A DNA stretch of 64,000 bases from Rhodeus uyekii (GCA_037043235.1 JAWRVZ010000013.1:4587501-4651500); one strand, 5' to 3'; positions 1 to 12,249 are shown, counted from the stretch's first letter. Numbers and translations: made by a program. Notes: generated by a model from the sequence alone, not told the origin.

Positions 1-2162
1 TTATTTACATCCAACTGTTTATTAACTTGAGGCTGGTAAATTTGGTTGAGATGATTACCTGATGTCGTTTTGCTGAGGTGGTTTCTTATTCCCGACCAGG
101 TTCACTGTTTTTGCTTGTATGGGCTTCTCCTCTCTGTATAAACACATTGTAGACAGTGACAGTAAATCTCTCATAAATCTTAGCTCTTTTGTGTAACATT
201 ATTTAAAAAAAAAAAAATCTGGTATCCTCTCAAAACCAGACAAAACATCTCCTTTTGTTAACAATTCTACAATATTGTTTTTAAAGTGTTAGGTCACTCA
301 AAAATGTATTCTGTCTGTGGAACAGACACTTTAGAGAATAGCATGGGTTTATATGTTTGTGGTGGAAAGGGGGTCCAGTGACCTAACCCATCTTTTGGGT
401 TCCACCTTGCCTCACTGATCTCTGCCACTCCTATGGCCAAAAAAAACGAGATGCGGTTCCATGGTGTAATGGTTAGCACTCTGGACTTTGAATCCAGTAA
501 TTCGAGTTCAAGTCTCGGTGGAACCTTTCATTGCAGAAGGAGAAACAAGCAGCTGTTATGCAGATTTAAGATTTATATTAAATAAAAAAAAATAAAAACC
601 AGAGGCTTATATTCCACAGAAAAAAAGAGAGTTATACAGGTTTATAATGGCATGGGTAAAAGATGACAGAATTTTCATTTTTGGAGAACTGCCCCTTTAA
701 GATACAAAGATACATTTTATTTCTGAATGCTTCTAGCTTCTGCTTCAGGACTTCTGCTTCTAGCTTCTGCTTCAAGTTTATTTGAGACTGAGGAATTGCT
801 CACCATTCAAATTGTCTCATAACAAATGAAACAAATGAAAATAAGAGGTTGTTTAACAGTACACTAAGAGACAGATTATGTGATGGACTGCTTCTGTCTA
901 AGAAATATTGTGTGGGTGAAGCTGTGACCCATGTGACTTTAACCATTTGAAGAAAAAAAAAAATCAATCAATCGCATCAATCTTGATGTTTTAGTGACAA
1001 AGCTGTATACACATAGGCTGAGAAATTAAATAATTGCGTAATAATTTCCTATGAGACATATAGGACAAGAAGTGGTTAAGTTATTGATTGTAGCTGCTCA
1101 GTGAACCAATTTAAAATGCATAAATCTGATTTCAAATCTCAAGGTGGCCAACAACTAAAGTAATATGAACAATGATGGCCTCTAAATGGCAGGTGGACAG
1201 GAAGCCAAGAAACATCTTCAAACTCATTATAACAACATTGATGAACCACAAATAGCTATTTAGAAAAAATCTATATAATCCATCTTAGATGTAAATTCCT
1301 GACATAAAAATCTGATCTCTTCAGGTGGTAGGTTTTATTGTAATAAAATAAAAGTTGTTTTATTATAAAAATATACAAATAAAGTTATTATTGAGATTAT
1401 ATTATTATTAAGAGGATCTAACAAGAAAAGAACAGAAACTAAAAAGGAAAGAAAAGATTAAACAGATAAGGAAAACACAAAGCTCCGTCTACTGCTTTTA
1501 CTCGAGCTGTGAGTGATGCTCACACTACAGTCAGGCAAGATTTCAATGAATGGGTTAAGGATCCTGACGGTCATGATGACGAGGCACGGAAATATTGTCG
1601 TGACCAGCCAGGAATCCCGACACTGGTGGTGAATACTGCAGAAAACAGTTTTTTAGCCTATTAAAAATATTTTAAAAAATGTATAATGAATCAAATAAAT
1701 ATACTAATAATGTGACATGACATGTGTGCTGCCTGAAATGAATCCATCACACAGTGAGGTGTAAAACTACAGGGTGTATTGAGTTGTAAATGTTTAGTTG
1801 TTGCATGTCGACACTCTCCTCTCTCTGTAACAGCTACACCTGTGACAGTCACCTGGCTGTTCACTGCAATTCATTAGACATCTAACAAGCTTGTTTCATA
1901 TGGATGTGTATAATACACACATTGCTGTGCTCATCCATAACAGATGTCCATAAGGTTGGAAGTAGTGGACATGGTCAGACTCACCCACCCACTCACTCAC
2001 ACACATGCAGTGGAGCTCAGGTGCAGGTGTACAGCCTGATGAATTTATTAGTAAGCTGTGGTAAAAAAAGATGCACCTACAGAAACCATCACAAGGTGTT
2101 TGCCTTTGGTCTCCAGAAGCAGCATGAATACTACAGGTTCCCTATAAAGCGTGATGTCTTAC
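1..2162 (-). other. rims1 intron 1 (5' part), no exon recognised
   Basis: This is the intron after the rims1 first coding exon, reaching the window edge. It is AT-rich and holds the tRNA-Gln gene, the end of a common cyprinid DNA-transposon family near 662-702 (a 'gacagaattttcatttttgg' end), a two-copy 27-bp repeat at 728-774, and a less AT-rich stretch at 1470-1664 with a 64-codon ATG-less open frame. I found no second rims1 exon; the zinc-finger-coding exons should lie further left. Confidence 0.5.
455..526 (+). tRNA. tRNA-Gln (anticodon TTG)
   Basis: A 72-nt cloverleaf can be read directly. The acceptor stem is GGTTCCA (455-461) with TGGAACC (519-525) and discriminator T526. The anticodon stem is CTGGA/TCCAG around loop CTTTGAA (486-492), with anticodon TTG at 488-490. 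The T arm is TCGAG/CTCGG around TTCAAGT. The internal A box (TGGTGTAATGGTTAGCA) and B box (GAGTTCAAGTC) are present. The sequence closely resembles vertebrate tRNA-Gln-TTG genes. There is no intron and no encoded CCA. Only a short T tract follows, so the Pol III terminator is weak. It lies in rims1 intron 1, antisense to rims1. Confidence 0.93.
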
Positions 2163-2329
2163 TTGAGCATGGCCTCATCCTTCTCCTCTTCCTCCCTCTG
2201 CCGAGCCATCACAGCCATGATAATTTTCCTCTCCTCCTCGGTGAGGTGACTGAGGTCCGGTATCTCGGACATGGAGCTCTGCGTTGTGGGTGGGCGAGGG
2301 CCACCGCGGGGCCCCACCGAGGCGGACAT
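2163..2329 (-). CDS. rims1: RIM1, presynaptic active-zone scaffold: first coding exon only
   Basis: RIM proteins organise the presynaptic active zone: they bind Rab3 and Munc13 through the N-terminus and calcium channels through the PDZ domain. Only exon 1 is here. The ATG is at 2329-2327 and 55 codons plus 2 nt follow. The product starts MSASVGPRGGPRPP and contains PDLSHLTEEERKIIMAVM and a Glu/Lys-rich helix ending EEEEKDEAMLK. This matches the start of the Rab3-binding region of vertebrate RIM1 and RIM2; MAVM and EAMLK favour RIM1. The exon ends in phase 2 at donor gtaaga (2162 downward). The rest of the gene, about 1,500 residues in relatives, lies beyond the left edge. Whether this is the a or b teleost paralogue cannot be told. 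Confidence 0.9.
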
Positions 2330-2930
2330 ATTTTACCCCTGTATGATCGGTGCACAATCCCAGCTATGTAAACCGCTATTCAGGACATAGTCCGATGGCT
2401 TATCTGCGGTTGTCGCGAGCGTGGCGAACCGTTCATCGTTGCGGCAGGCACCCACGGTTGTGCTTCTCTTCCTATACGGCTTTTTCTCCTGTTTCTCTCC
2501 CCCCCACCCCCCTCCCGCCCGCCTGCCTCTCCCCTCCAGGTCCAGTTAAGGGTAGTCCATATCTGATCCGTGGGATATCTGCGAGTCGACGAGGGGGGTC
2601 TTGCGCTTGTTGATGAAGTCGCCTCGGAGCTCGGGCTCTCGGGTGGGATGATGGGAGCAAAGGCGGAGTCCGCGCGGCGCTCTGTTTTCCGAGCTCGCGC
2701 TGGTGCTGCTGCTGATGCTGCCGCTGTCAGGGAGACGGAATAGTCAATGGGACCGCAGCCCCTCAAGCGCGCGCACGCCTCCTCGAGACGGCCACGCGCA
2801 CTCTCATTTCAGAATGGGGGCTCGCTGCACGCGCGCTCAGCATCCTATTTTCGCTCTCCAATCACAGCGCGCTGATGACGCGCATCCACCAGCAGCAGAC
2901 GCTTTGAAATTCACCGAGCCTGCTCGTGGA
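2330..2930 (-). promoter_or_regulatory. CpG-rich rims1 promoter and 5' leader
   Basis: About 600 bp upstream of the rims1 ATG are strikingly richer in G+C and CpG than the flanks. Visible elements are a CCAAT-type site near 2858 (ctccaatcac), a CRE-like gatgacgcgc near 2874, and several purine/pyrimidine tracts (ccccccacccccctcccgcc near 2500). Long ORFs on both strands here are what a stop-poor CpG island produces. A TATA box is not obvious, as usual for island promoters. The transcription start cannot be placed. Confidence 0.6.
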
Positions 2931-5109
2931 TGAGGTTGAGAACAGCGTGTTGTAAATAAAAGTCGTGTACATTTAGGACGCAACAGATGAGTGTTTAAAA
3001 TGTAGCTAATGATGCACACTTTGAAAAAAAAAGAAAAGATGATAAGAAATAAAGAACATAGGCCTATGTGGATTAGCCTAAATGGGGACAACTGGGACAC
3101 TGTTTCTCAATTATCTTTATCATTCATTTATATTCTTTAAAACGACCTTTAAGTTCATATATGGGATGACAATGAATTTAGTTCTGGCATTATTGTAGAG
3201 GGGGTGTTTCATAACACATTTACACAGCAGTCATGTAGCCTAATGTAAAATGACAATACTTTCTGAGACAAATGGCAATTTGTGATGGAATATAATAATA
3301 TAATTATATGGAATATAATAATGAATCAAACTTTTCTAAAACCATTTTTATACAACACTGTCCAACAATGCATGTAGGACATTTCAGTCATATTAAAGGG
3401 AACAAAATCTATTTGTACTATCATAAAACCACAATTCAAAACTTGAGCAACTGTATTGAATTAAATGATGTTGTTGTTGGCCCATTTAAAAAGAACACTT
3501 GGTTAAAAAAAATAGTTGTTGCAGTTCTCTGGATTTAACTTGTTCAGAATATCCAGGTTTCATATTTTTACAGTGTGGTGACAATAGAGATGTGAGCCTA
3601 TTTTAAAACAATTTACTTATAATATATAGACATAGACCTATATAAACAATTAATAAACAAATATTTCATTAAAAAATAAATAAAATAATAATGAATTGGT
3701 TAATCAGATGCTGCCCATTGCTAAAAAAATTAGTCTTCAAAGTTACTTTGTGAGAAAACTTAAAAATACACATTTCATATTTTTTGTATTAAAGCTAAAG
3801 ATGCATTTAATCTGGGTTCACATATTAGGTAACCTCCTCAGTTCCTGGAAGTTAGCTTAAACCCTAATTAAATACAGCTGATCCAGCTAATCAAGAACTT
3901 CAACTTTATTTGAAAACTACAGGTATGTGTTTTGAAGTAGAACTCAACTCTGCAGGGCTCTGGCCCTCCAGGAACAGAATTGTACACCCCTGTGGCCATG
4001 GTGTTAATGAGAGGACTTTTATTTTGATGTTTTCACTATAGCTGTAATGGCGCATGTTGTCTCCGTTGTCCTCGTGACACCTTCCACATATTCAATCATT
4101 TCGCGATTTGTTATTTTTCTTTTCCTGTCGTTAATCTGTTGAGGATCCCTTGGTAATTATAATTTTTAATATCATGTATATATGTGGCGCAGAATTACAA
4201 AAACCCTGTATTTGTTGATTGGTTGACAGTTTTTAAGATTCATTTTTACACTCCAGTATTTTATTTGATGGTCAGTTTTGGTAATTACAGCTTGTAAAAT
4301 AATTAGCAACATAATTTGACATCGCATTGTAAATTAGCTTACATTATATGTATGTGGATTGCACATGCTCAAGTGCAGTACCTGTACAATTATTGTGAAA
4401 GTAAAATTACTAAAAATCACTAAATTCTATTTACTGTATGTAAATGTGTATGACTTTTCTGATAGACAGAGCCGTGAAAAGCTAATGTTATGTGTGTTTT
4501 GAAGCTGGTTTGGGTCAAACAAAAATACAGTAGTTTAGAAAATATTATTCAAACCAACTGAACGATTGTGAGTTATGTTGTTATATTGCTTTTACACAAC
4601 ATTTAAATATATATCAAGTTAATATGGAGTAACTATTTCCCGTCTAAAGTATTATTTTTATTGAATGATTCAATCTATATATTTACATGTATAACAAGAC
4701 ATCCAAATAGATACCATTAAAAAGTCAAAGCAAATAAAAATGCCTTTAAAAATAAATTAAGTTAATAAAACAGAGACTGCAGTATCAAAATTGCACTTCT
4801 CAGTTAAGTTTAACTGTTCAGCTACAATAATTATTTAGCTAGAATTTTTGTAATCAGGAGATTTAAGAGAATCAAACAATAAATTCAGTCATAAATGCTT
4901 TAATATGGTTTACAATTACTCTTTTTTAAATTTTATTTACATTAAATTTACTGTATAAAATCGTAATTTTGCTAAAGTATAATCATGCTATAAAAAAAAT
5001 ACTTTATATCATATGTAAATCTCAAATCATGTGCCAAAAGTAATTCTAATTACTCTAATTAATCTAAATTACTCTAATTAATCTAAATTCTAAATTCTAA
5101 TTAATCTAA
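2931..5109. other. AT-rich spacer between rims1 and asrgl1
   Basis: No coding exon is recognised. The stretch holds a degraded hAT-type repeat near 3830-3995 and an AATCTAAATT-type low-complexity tandem run at about 5036-5115. The 5' untranslated exon of asrgl1 is probably in or near this spacer but could not be placed. Confidence 0.5.
3830..3995. repeat. Degraded hAT-type dispersed repeat
   Basis: The block carries phrases typical of an abundant fish non-autonomous hAT family: 'cctcagttcctggaag' near its left end, 'tgatccagctaatcaagaac' in the middle, and 'ggccctccaggaacag' followed by 'acacccctg' at the right end. The ends are decayed and no target-site duplication is clear. Recognition is from memory of the family. 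Confidence 0.45.
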
Positions 5110-5400
5110 ATTCAGCAGAATTGCATGACGCATATCTGAGTGAAACAGTATCTCGAACAAGAAAAAAAGATTACATGGTACTTTGTCCATCAGGAATTGA
5201 TTGGATTGTTCAATCGTTGTGGTTTGCTTTTGCTGTGATCTCATGTGAGGGACATGTTGTCCCGCCCTTGCTCCACTAAACCCATAGTCAGAGAAGAGAT
5301 GTGCAAGAAGGTGAAGTTACTTTGATTAAATATTACTAATGCACATTAATTTTTTTTAATAATAATTTTGTGAACAGATAAATGTTGCAATATTTGATAA
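5110..5400 (+). repeat. Dispersed repeat family 1, copy 1 (upstream of asrgl1)
   Basis: Shares long similarity with 45590-45870 (same strand) and 54400-54645 (opposite strand). The core shared phrase is 'tcaggaattgattggat', followed by 'tttgct' and 'atgtcatgtga'-like sequence, 'gttgtcccgccc', and 'cagagaagagatg'. Copies differ at many positions, so they are old. This copy ends about 85 bp before the asrgl1 start codon. The family is not identified. Confidence 0.6.
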
Positions 5401-5485
5401 AAATATGGATTGCATGGTGATGATGTTAAGCATTGTGCTCTACCAAGAATATTTGCTCTTTATGTATTTTTACTTGCAGACAGTT

Positions 5486-8400
5486 ATGCTGCCTGTAGTG
5501 GTAGTGCATGGAGGTGCTGGTCATATTCCTAAAGAAAGAGTTGAACTCTCTACTCTCGGTGTGAAAGAGGCAGCCAGGACTGGGTATGCCGTCCTCCAGA
5601 AGGGTGGAAGTGCCGTTGATGCTGTGGTTGAAGCAGTAACCATGATGGAGAACAACCCAAGATTCAATGCAGGTACTCTAATACTAATATATTCGCATCA
5701 ATTCATTTCATGGATTGTGCCTAATTCTACAAAGAGGATAAGTAGAAAATGTGGGTTATGTCCATATATCATAGGTAAGGGGTCAGTGCTAAATGTCAAG
5801 GGCGAGGTAGAGATGGATGCAATTGTGATGGATGGCAGGTCTTTAGCCAGCGGGGCTGTGTCAGCAGTCAGAAGAGTGGCTAACCCAGTTCAACTTGCGA
5901 GGCTTGTCATGGAGAAGGTATTGTTATAAATTCATCATATTCTTGTATTCACAAAAAATTGCTGAACATGACCATCATGGGAGATTTAGTTGAATAATCT
6001 ACAGTTACCAAGATTAAAAATGAAAAGTTATGCAGAGTACACAATAATGAGGATTAGGTTACATGCTATTAGATGCTTTTTTTAAATTCATTGAATACAA
6101 TTATTAGAGGATTTTAGAACACTTTGCAGTCCAAATAGTCAAATTAAAAATGTTTAACCTGTCCTCTCTGTGGAGTCCAACCACTTGTGTCTGACAGCTG
6201 AAGGGGCTTCTAAGTTTGCCAGAAGCATGGGTGTAGCGGAAGTGCCCGAGGAGTCATTGATCACAGAGTATGCCAAGATGCGCTGGAAGAAGAACTTGGA
6301 TCCAGATGCCAACCCTGTGGAATGCCAAATGTAAAGCTTTTATGTAATGAAACTGATACAAAGTGCTGACATAATATTTTTGGCATAAGTTGTCTAGTGT
6401 CTAGAACTTCTACCTATAAAGAGTTGCAACAATAGTTAAAGGGATAGTTAACTCCAAACGGAAAATACCTTCATATTGCTTCAAACCTGTGACTTTCTTG
6501 CTTGTAATATCCATATTAACATTCATTTTATTGACACAAACGCACACACATATATGCATGCATACACAATGTGCGAATTAGAGCTGCAGCTAACAATTAT
6601 TTTTTTGTCAGTTAATCTGACAGTTTTTTTTTTATTAATCTACTTTTTTTTTTGTTAATGGATTAATCCTTTGGCTAGGATTTATTTAATTCCAATAAAT
6701 AAGTGCAACTAATATCATTTGTATTTTAAACTTTTATTAAATAAATGTAAAAAACTTTAGTTAAAAATCAACTTTAGTTAAAATAAATTGCCAAATTTGC
6801 CAATTGCTTTAGCAAAGATATATTATATGAGAAAAGGCCAGCAGTCACAGACATCCAGACAAGTTGCTCTGCAGACTGTGACAAGGGAGGGGAGGGCATT
6901 TATATCTTTCCAACCCTGAAGGCTAAAGGCTCCTACAACAGTTATTTTCTTTTCTTTATCAGGAACACATTTCCCTTTCTATACTCTCACTATATCTTAC
7001 TAAGCAGTTCTACATAACATAAAATGCAGTTTATGTTACACAATAATCAAGAAACAAAACATGAATAAACATGTATTTCACAAGCAGTTCGTAATAATGT
7101 TATAATTTCGAAAATTTAGAGATGGCAAGGGAAGACAAAAAAAATCAGAAATTATCAGTTAACACTCATCATGAGGACAGAAAGTTTTGATGATTAGATT
7201 ATGTACGTTGTTTGTTTTCAGTAGTTTACTACTTTGAGGAAAATATAAAAATAGTCCATACTTTTCTTAAGTGGTAAACCCTGCACCCCGTATATTTCTC
7301 AGTCCTAAAGGCTTCAAGGTGCCATACACATAGGTGTCTAAATAAAATAAAAATACAACATAAAAAAAGCCTTTTAGTCTGACCTAACCTTTTATATTCA
7401 TATCCAGTTGGGAGAAATATTTACTTTTTGTATATTGGTAAAAATTCTTTTTGAATTGCAGCTTTGGCTCTCGGGGCCCAAGATTCTCATCTTTGATTAC
7501 TGTTTTGAGTGTTTTAAATGACTACATATTGAAATGTTAAGTTCTGCAGTTGCCCCTGTGGAAATAACTCATAATAATTTATTAAATAATAGATAAAAAA
7601 CATAACTGTTTGAAAAAAGTATTGTCTGGACCTCCGCTGGTAAGGAAATATAGAGACCTTGGAACATTAATGGAATTTCCATGTCTTCCTTGCTCACAGC
7701 AGTGTGTCGTGTCTGTATTGGCAGAAGCAAATCCTGTACTTGATTTGCAGCAGCAGTAACGGCAATAGTGAGCAGATTTATTTCATATCTACTACCATGC
7801 CAAACACTCAGAGTTGTAATGAGAGAAATTAATTATAAATTCAGTAATTGTTTATCTAATTAATTTTTTTCTTTATTTCCTTCTCATCAGCTATTCCTTT
7901 GCTACCACAATAAGTAAGCTATTTTGTTTGTGTGTTTCAGGGGCAAAATGGGTACGGTAGGTGCAGTAGCTGTGGACATGGACGGAAACATTGCTTGTGC
8001 TACATCCACTGGTGGAATGATAAATAAAATGGAGGGTCGTGTGGGAGACACGCCATGTGTTGGTAAATCCAAACCGTCTGCTTTGTAGTGTATGTAAGGG
8101 TCCAGAGTTCCAGTGTTTACAAATTTTGGACGAATCGGCTTATAAATGCCTTCCTTATTGCGGTTTCTGTGTATTAAGCTTAAAAAGAAAAAAGTATTTT
8201 AATGTTGAAAAATTACACTTTTAATTTGACTAAACTTGAGCAGCTGGTGTAATGGGGATTGAACTTTGACCTTTGGACATGTAGCTATGCGTGTAAATTT
8301 CAGCTGCTCATGAGAGCTTGTTCCCTGTTGAGTTAATATTCAAACCACAGATTTAATCCCCAGCTCAGCACCCTCCACATACATTCTCTCAGGACACACT

Positions 8401-10074
8401 TTAACTTGTGGGAATCACACACACTATAGTTAATGATAGAAAAAGAGCTGGTGTTGTCTGCTTAATAAGTAAATAAGCAAAAATGAAAAACAAAAAACAG
8501 ATGCTTTATTTTCCGTTATGCAATGAATAATTTCAGGGTGTGCCTCAAATAGGCGGATGATGGTTTTCTGGAGCAACAGGTTTGCTGAGTGTATGTATAA
8601 GAAAGATCTTTGTTTCTATCTGATTCTCAGGATGTGGGGGATATGCAGATAACAAGATTGGGGCCGTCTCACCCACAGGCCATGGAGAAGCCATTATGAA
8701 GGTCACTCTGTCCAGACTTGTTCTCTTCCACATGGAGCAAGGCATGTGTTACAAGATCAGCACAACTTATTTAGTGAACAAACAAAGTTTAGGGGCTTTT
8801 TCTCATTTTTTTGCCATAAAATATTACTATAGTTATTACACCGAGCATTTATTTTAACACAGAAAATTGGACTAATCATTAATAATTGATTCTGATTGGT
8901 CAGTTGCATTAGATGTGCAATGCTAAAGTCTAGAAAAAGTTAGTTGAACTACAGATTAATTATACATAACCGAGCACAAGTACAAGAGATTTGCATAATG
9001 ATTGAGTTAAAATAAACCTGTCAAGGTTTATTTTGTGATTCACAATTCTCATAATGCAGAAAGAAACCTTTAACTAGCCATAAGACCAAATGATATCTCC
9101 ATTCCTGTGTACTGTGCGCTTGTAATCAGTAGTTTTAGTATTATTACAGCATGGCCTCTATAAACGTGTTGACCATAAGTCAATCTCCATTGTAATACTG
9201 ATTTAGAAGCTACAGTTATATTGTCTTGAGATTAAATGGACGGTTCACATGTGTTCATAAATAGCGGTGAAACTGATTCCTAACAGCATTTTGGTCTGTG
9301 AAGAAACAGCTTGAATTACTTCAGCTACACATTAACTGAGATTGAGGGACTCATTAAGATGCATGACCTCAACTCTGTTTAGGTAAACTTTGCTCGCTTC
9401 GTGGGTCTGAGCAAAAACAATTTGAGCCTGTCTTTTACAAAAATGTTTTGTACAACCTCCTCCACCTTTTGCAATGAGTAGACACATGGAAGTCTAGCGT
9501 TGTAGAGCTGACTGAACAATAAAGGGAAGATTAACCTGTCTGTACATCCTCAAATGGACATTTCATATAGCAGGGACAATCATTATCCAACCAGTATGTG
9601 TTGTAGTGCGAGTTAGCCTTTGTTTTCGGTTGAGGTGATTTGTGTGTGGAAACACAACGGCAAGTTTTTCTTTTTTGCTGAACTCACCAATAAGGGTGTT
9701 TATATGGGCTGGGTGTTGATAAGATTTATTTGGTCTCACCTGAGATCCATTCCACAGCATTTAAACCATCTGCATGATGACCTTCTTTATTGCACTTTGT
9801 GGTCACCTACATCTGGAAGAAAGATCTGGAATTATAATATAGTTAAGTCTGTGTTATTCTATGTTTTCTAGGGAAAACCCCAAATGAGGCAAGTGACCTG
9901 GCTCTTGCGTATATGAAGGAGCGGGTGGAGGGTCTCGGCGGGGTGGTGGTGGTAGATCCCAAAGGGACCTGGGCAGCACGCTTCAGCAGTTTACAGATGT
10001 CATGGGCTGCTGCCCAGCAGGGTGAACTCCACTTTGGGCTGTATCATGGCGAAGACCTTGTTGAACCTGTATAA
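5486..10074 (+). CDS. asrgl1: Isoaspartyl peptidase / L-asparaginase
   Basis: Cytosolic N-terminal nucleophile (Ntn) hydrolase that hydrolyses L-asparagine and isoaspartyl dipeptides. Six coding exons keep one frame: 5486-5672, 5775-5917, 6176-6330, 7941-8062, 8631-8741, 9872-10074. Together they give 306 aa; human ASRGL1 has 308. The product starts MLPVVVVHGGAGHIPKER and has GGSAVDAVVEAV, GEVEMDA and LVMEK. The autocleavage site is MG/TVGAVAVD, with predicted nucleophile Thr167 (human Thr168). Substrate-site motifs CATSTGG, GRVGDTPC and SPTGHGE are present, so the enzyme looks intact. The ATG at 5486 was chosen because it aligns with the family start and follows an acceptor AG at 5478-5479; an in-frame ATG at 5405 would add 27 residues without family support. 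The intron after 8741 starts with GC rather than GT. A polyadenylation signal candidate AATAAA is at 10165-10170. Confidence 0.95.
8820..9250 (+). repeat. Dispersed repeat in asrgl1 intron 5, partly repeated at 10285-10430
   Basis: The phrases 'tttgcataatgatt', 'aaaataaacctgtc' and 'actgatttagaagc' occur here in the same order as at 10285-10430, just past the asrgl1 3' end. A 'ctgattggtcagttgc' phrase near 8891 resembles a common fish transposon motif. The two copies probably belong to one dispersed family. Borders are approximate. Confidence 0.45.
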
Positions 10075-10164
10075 GAGCACATTCACACACATACATTCTT
10101 ACACATATATATGTACTATAGGACAGGTAGACCATTTATACTGATTATTTTGGAAGGTGCACAA

Positions 10165-10170
10165 AATAAA
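10165..10170 (+). terminator. Candidate polyadenylation signal of asrgl1
   Basis: AATAAA 91 bp after the asrgl1 stop codon, the first such hexamer downstream. This would give a short 3' UTR. A later AATAAA-like signal could also be used; no transcript data were seen. Confidence 0.5.
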
Positions 10171-10691
10171 CTTTCCCCAGAAATATATATATTAGAATTA
10201 ATAGGAATTTGTGAGAAAAAAGAGAGAACTGAAAATTATAGAAACACACGCAAGTAATTAAAAGCGTTCATTTAAAACTAGTTTACTTTTAAAACTAGAA
10301 AAAAGTAACTGGAACTACAGATTATACATTATTGCACAAATACAAGAAATTTGCATAATGATTACGTTGGTCAAAATAAACCTGTCTTGCTCGTATCTTG
10401 GAAGGTATTACTGTACTGATTTAGAAGCATCAGTATACATTTTTTGTTGATTATATTTTTAGTCAGTATTGAATAGAAAGGGAAATATGCAAGTGTTGTG
10501 TAAATGCATAAATACCTGTCTGTTAAGTATTTTGAAGTTGATTATCTTTACACTTAACAGTATCGCAATGTACATCTTACATATATTGATTGAAAAGAAA
10601 ACAAGTTTAACTGTTCTAAGAGTTAGTAGTACTGTATGTTCTCCACTAGATGGAGATAAGTTATTTTCTTTGGACTCAGCTGTGAAATTTG

Positions 10692-11065
10692 TTAAAGGGT
10701 TAGTTCTCTCAAATGAAAATTCTGTAATTAGCAGCACATTTGAGCTTTCACAAGTACCAATGAGGTTTGTTCTTGCGTTGAGCTTCTGTTTAAATGTGAA
10801 TAAAAGTCTTAAATTAAATCTGTTCATAATAAAAGGTGATTGAGTCTTTTCAGAAAGATCAGACTAAACTGCTCAATTCATATGGATTAGTTTTATGATG
10901 TCTTTAATAACTTTTTGAAGCATCAGAGTGGTAGTTGTCAATGGAGATTATCCTACAGTAAGCTCTTTGATTTCATCAAAAATATCATAATTTGTGTTCT
11001 GAAGATGAACTAAAGTCTTTCGGGTTTCAAACGACATGAGGGTGTTGAATAATTTCAGAAATTGC
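10692..11065 (+). repeat. Degraded cyprinid non-autonomous DNA transposon
   Basis: The left end 'ttaaagggttagttctctc' followed by 'aaatgaaaattctgtaatta', and the right part 'caaacgacatgagggtg', are decayed forms of an abundant cyprinid element whose ends read 'agggatagttcaccc' and 'gacatgagggtgagtaaat'. Middle phrases such as 'gtgttctgaagatgaac' also fit. Further pieces of the same family lie near 662-702, 6436-6500, 42680-43174 and 52161-52210. Confidence 0.55.
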
Positions 11066-12249
11066 AAAAAGAGTGATAAAAATGTTTTACATGTACTGAA
11101 GAATGGCACCTAAGAAAGTCAGAAAATCTTGCCAGAAATCAAAGAACAGAAATCATGATTCATTCCTGAAGTACTTTGAGTACTTTGAAGAAAATTGAGA
11201 AAGTTTGTGCCAGAAGAAACGCAACGTGCTTTAAATGGTGTGTTGGGATCGTCACACCATTTATACTCATTCTTTTGAATGAAACATGCAGAAAATAAAC
11301 TTTTGTTGGTGTGGGTCACTCGTGTGTCATTTAAAATTGTCAGCCCAGATAAAGATAACATCAGTTCTATTGTTTTCATGGACAGTATCGTGAGGTGACG
11401 TGGCCCGTATGACAGTTAAAGTACACAAGCCTCTGCTTATTATGTCAACACATAGGCCAGCTTGCAAGTTCCAACTGTGAATTGTCTTCATAATGATCTC
11501 AAACCCAAAAACCAGTTTTTCTGCCCTCGGCGGTCAGTTTGTGTTCAAAATATTCCACATGGGATCATGCAAAACAACATCAACTTTTGTCCTCCACAAA
11601 GACATGACCGACAAGTCATGACCTCTCTGTCCTTATGTGTCTTATTTAACTGTTAAATGAGCAGGCACATTTAAAATACCTTTTTTTATATGTATGAAAT
11701 ATTGAATAATACAATTTCAAGTTGTAGATAAAAATACAGGGATTATGTTCACGTTTAAAGTTTAAATCTTCTATGAAAATAAATAGTGTAAAAAAGCAGC
11801 ATTTACCTCAAGGTCAGTGACCTTCATTGGGCATGGTGCCATGTTTCTGTTAGATAAAGACGGTAAGTTGATGGAATAGTTTTTACTTAACCTAACCCAA
11901 AAAGTAACCTAAAAAAAACCTTCCAAGTATTTTGGATGGTATAAATGTAGATTTTTTTTGTGTTTTCATTGGCAATTATCCATATTCATAGATCTGATTT
12001 GGATTAATCAGTATATATGTACAATACACCGATAGCAAACAGATATACAGGGAGATTTAAACAGGAGAATTAAAATTACAGTGCATATTGTTTGGTATAG
12101 AGTCAGTATCAATGCCTCCATTTTAAATTAACCAATCAATACAATATACAGTACTATGTAAATCATAATACAGATCATTTGTATTAAACGTAAAAATATT
12201 CAAATGGTTACTGACAAAATAAAATAAGAAACACGAAAAGCACTGCGGT
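11066..12249. other. Intergenic spacer, nothing recognised
   Basis: AT-rich DNA between the asrgl1 tail and the CpG-rich block at 12.25 kb. Short ORFs on both strands show no family features or splice-site support. Confidence 0.45.

Noticed and set aside
2380..2766. 128-codon minus-strand ORF upstream of rims1
   Set aside because: It lies in the CpG-rich 5' leader, where stops are rare; no family features, and the recognised rims1 start is at 2329.
5405..5485. Upstream in-frame ATG of asrgl1 adding 27 residues
   Set aside because: The family starts at M-x-P-x-VVVHGG and a splice acceptor lies at 5478-5479, between the two ATGs.
5673..5774. Reading straight through asrgl1 intron 1 as coding
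   Set aside because: The 102-bp segment is stop-free but adds residues that interrupt the NAG-x-GSVLN motif, and it has good GT and AG borders.
10459..10843. Two overlapping ORFs of about 120 codons on opposite strands
   Set aside because: AT-rich sequence next to and inside a degraded transposon; no splice support or family match.
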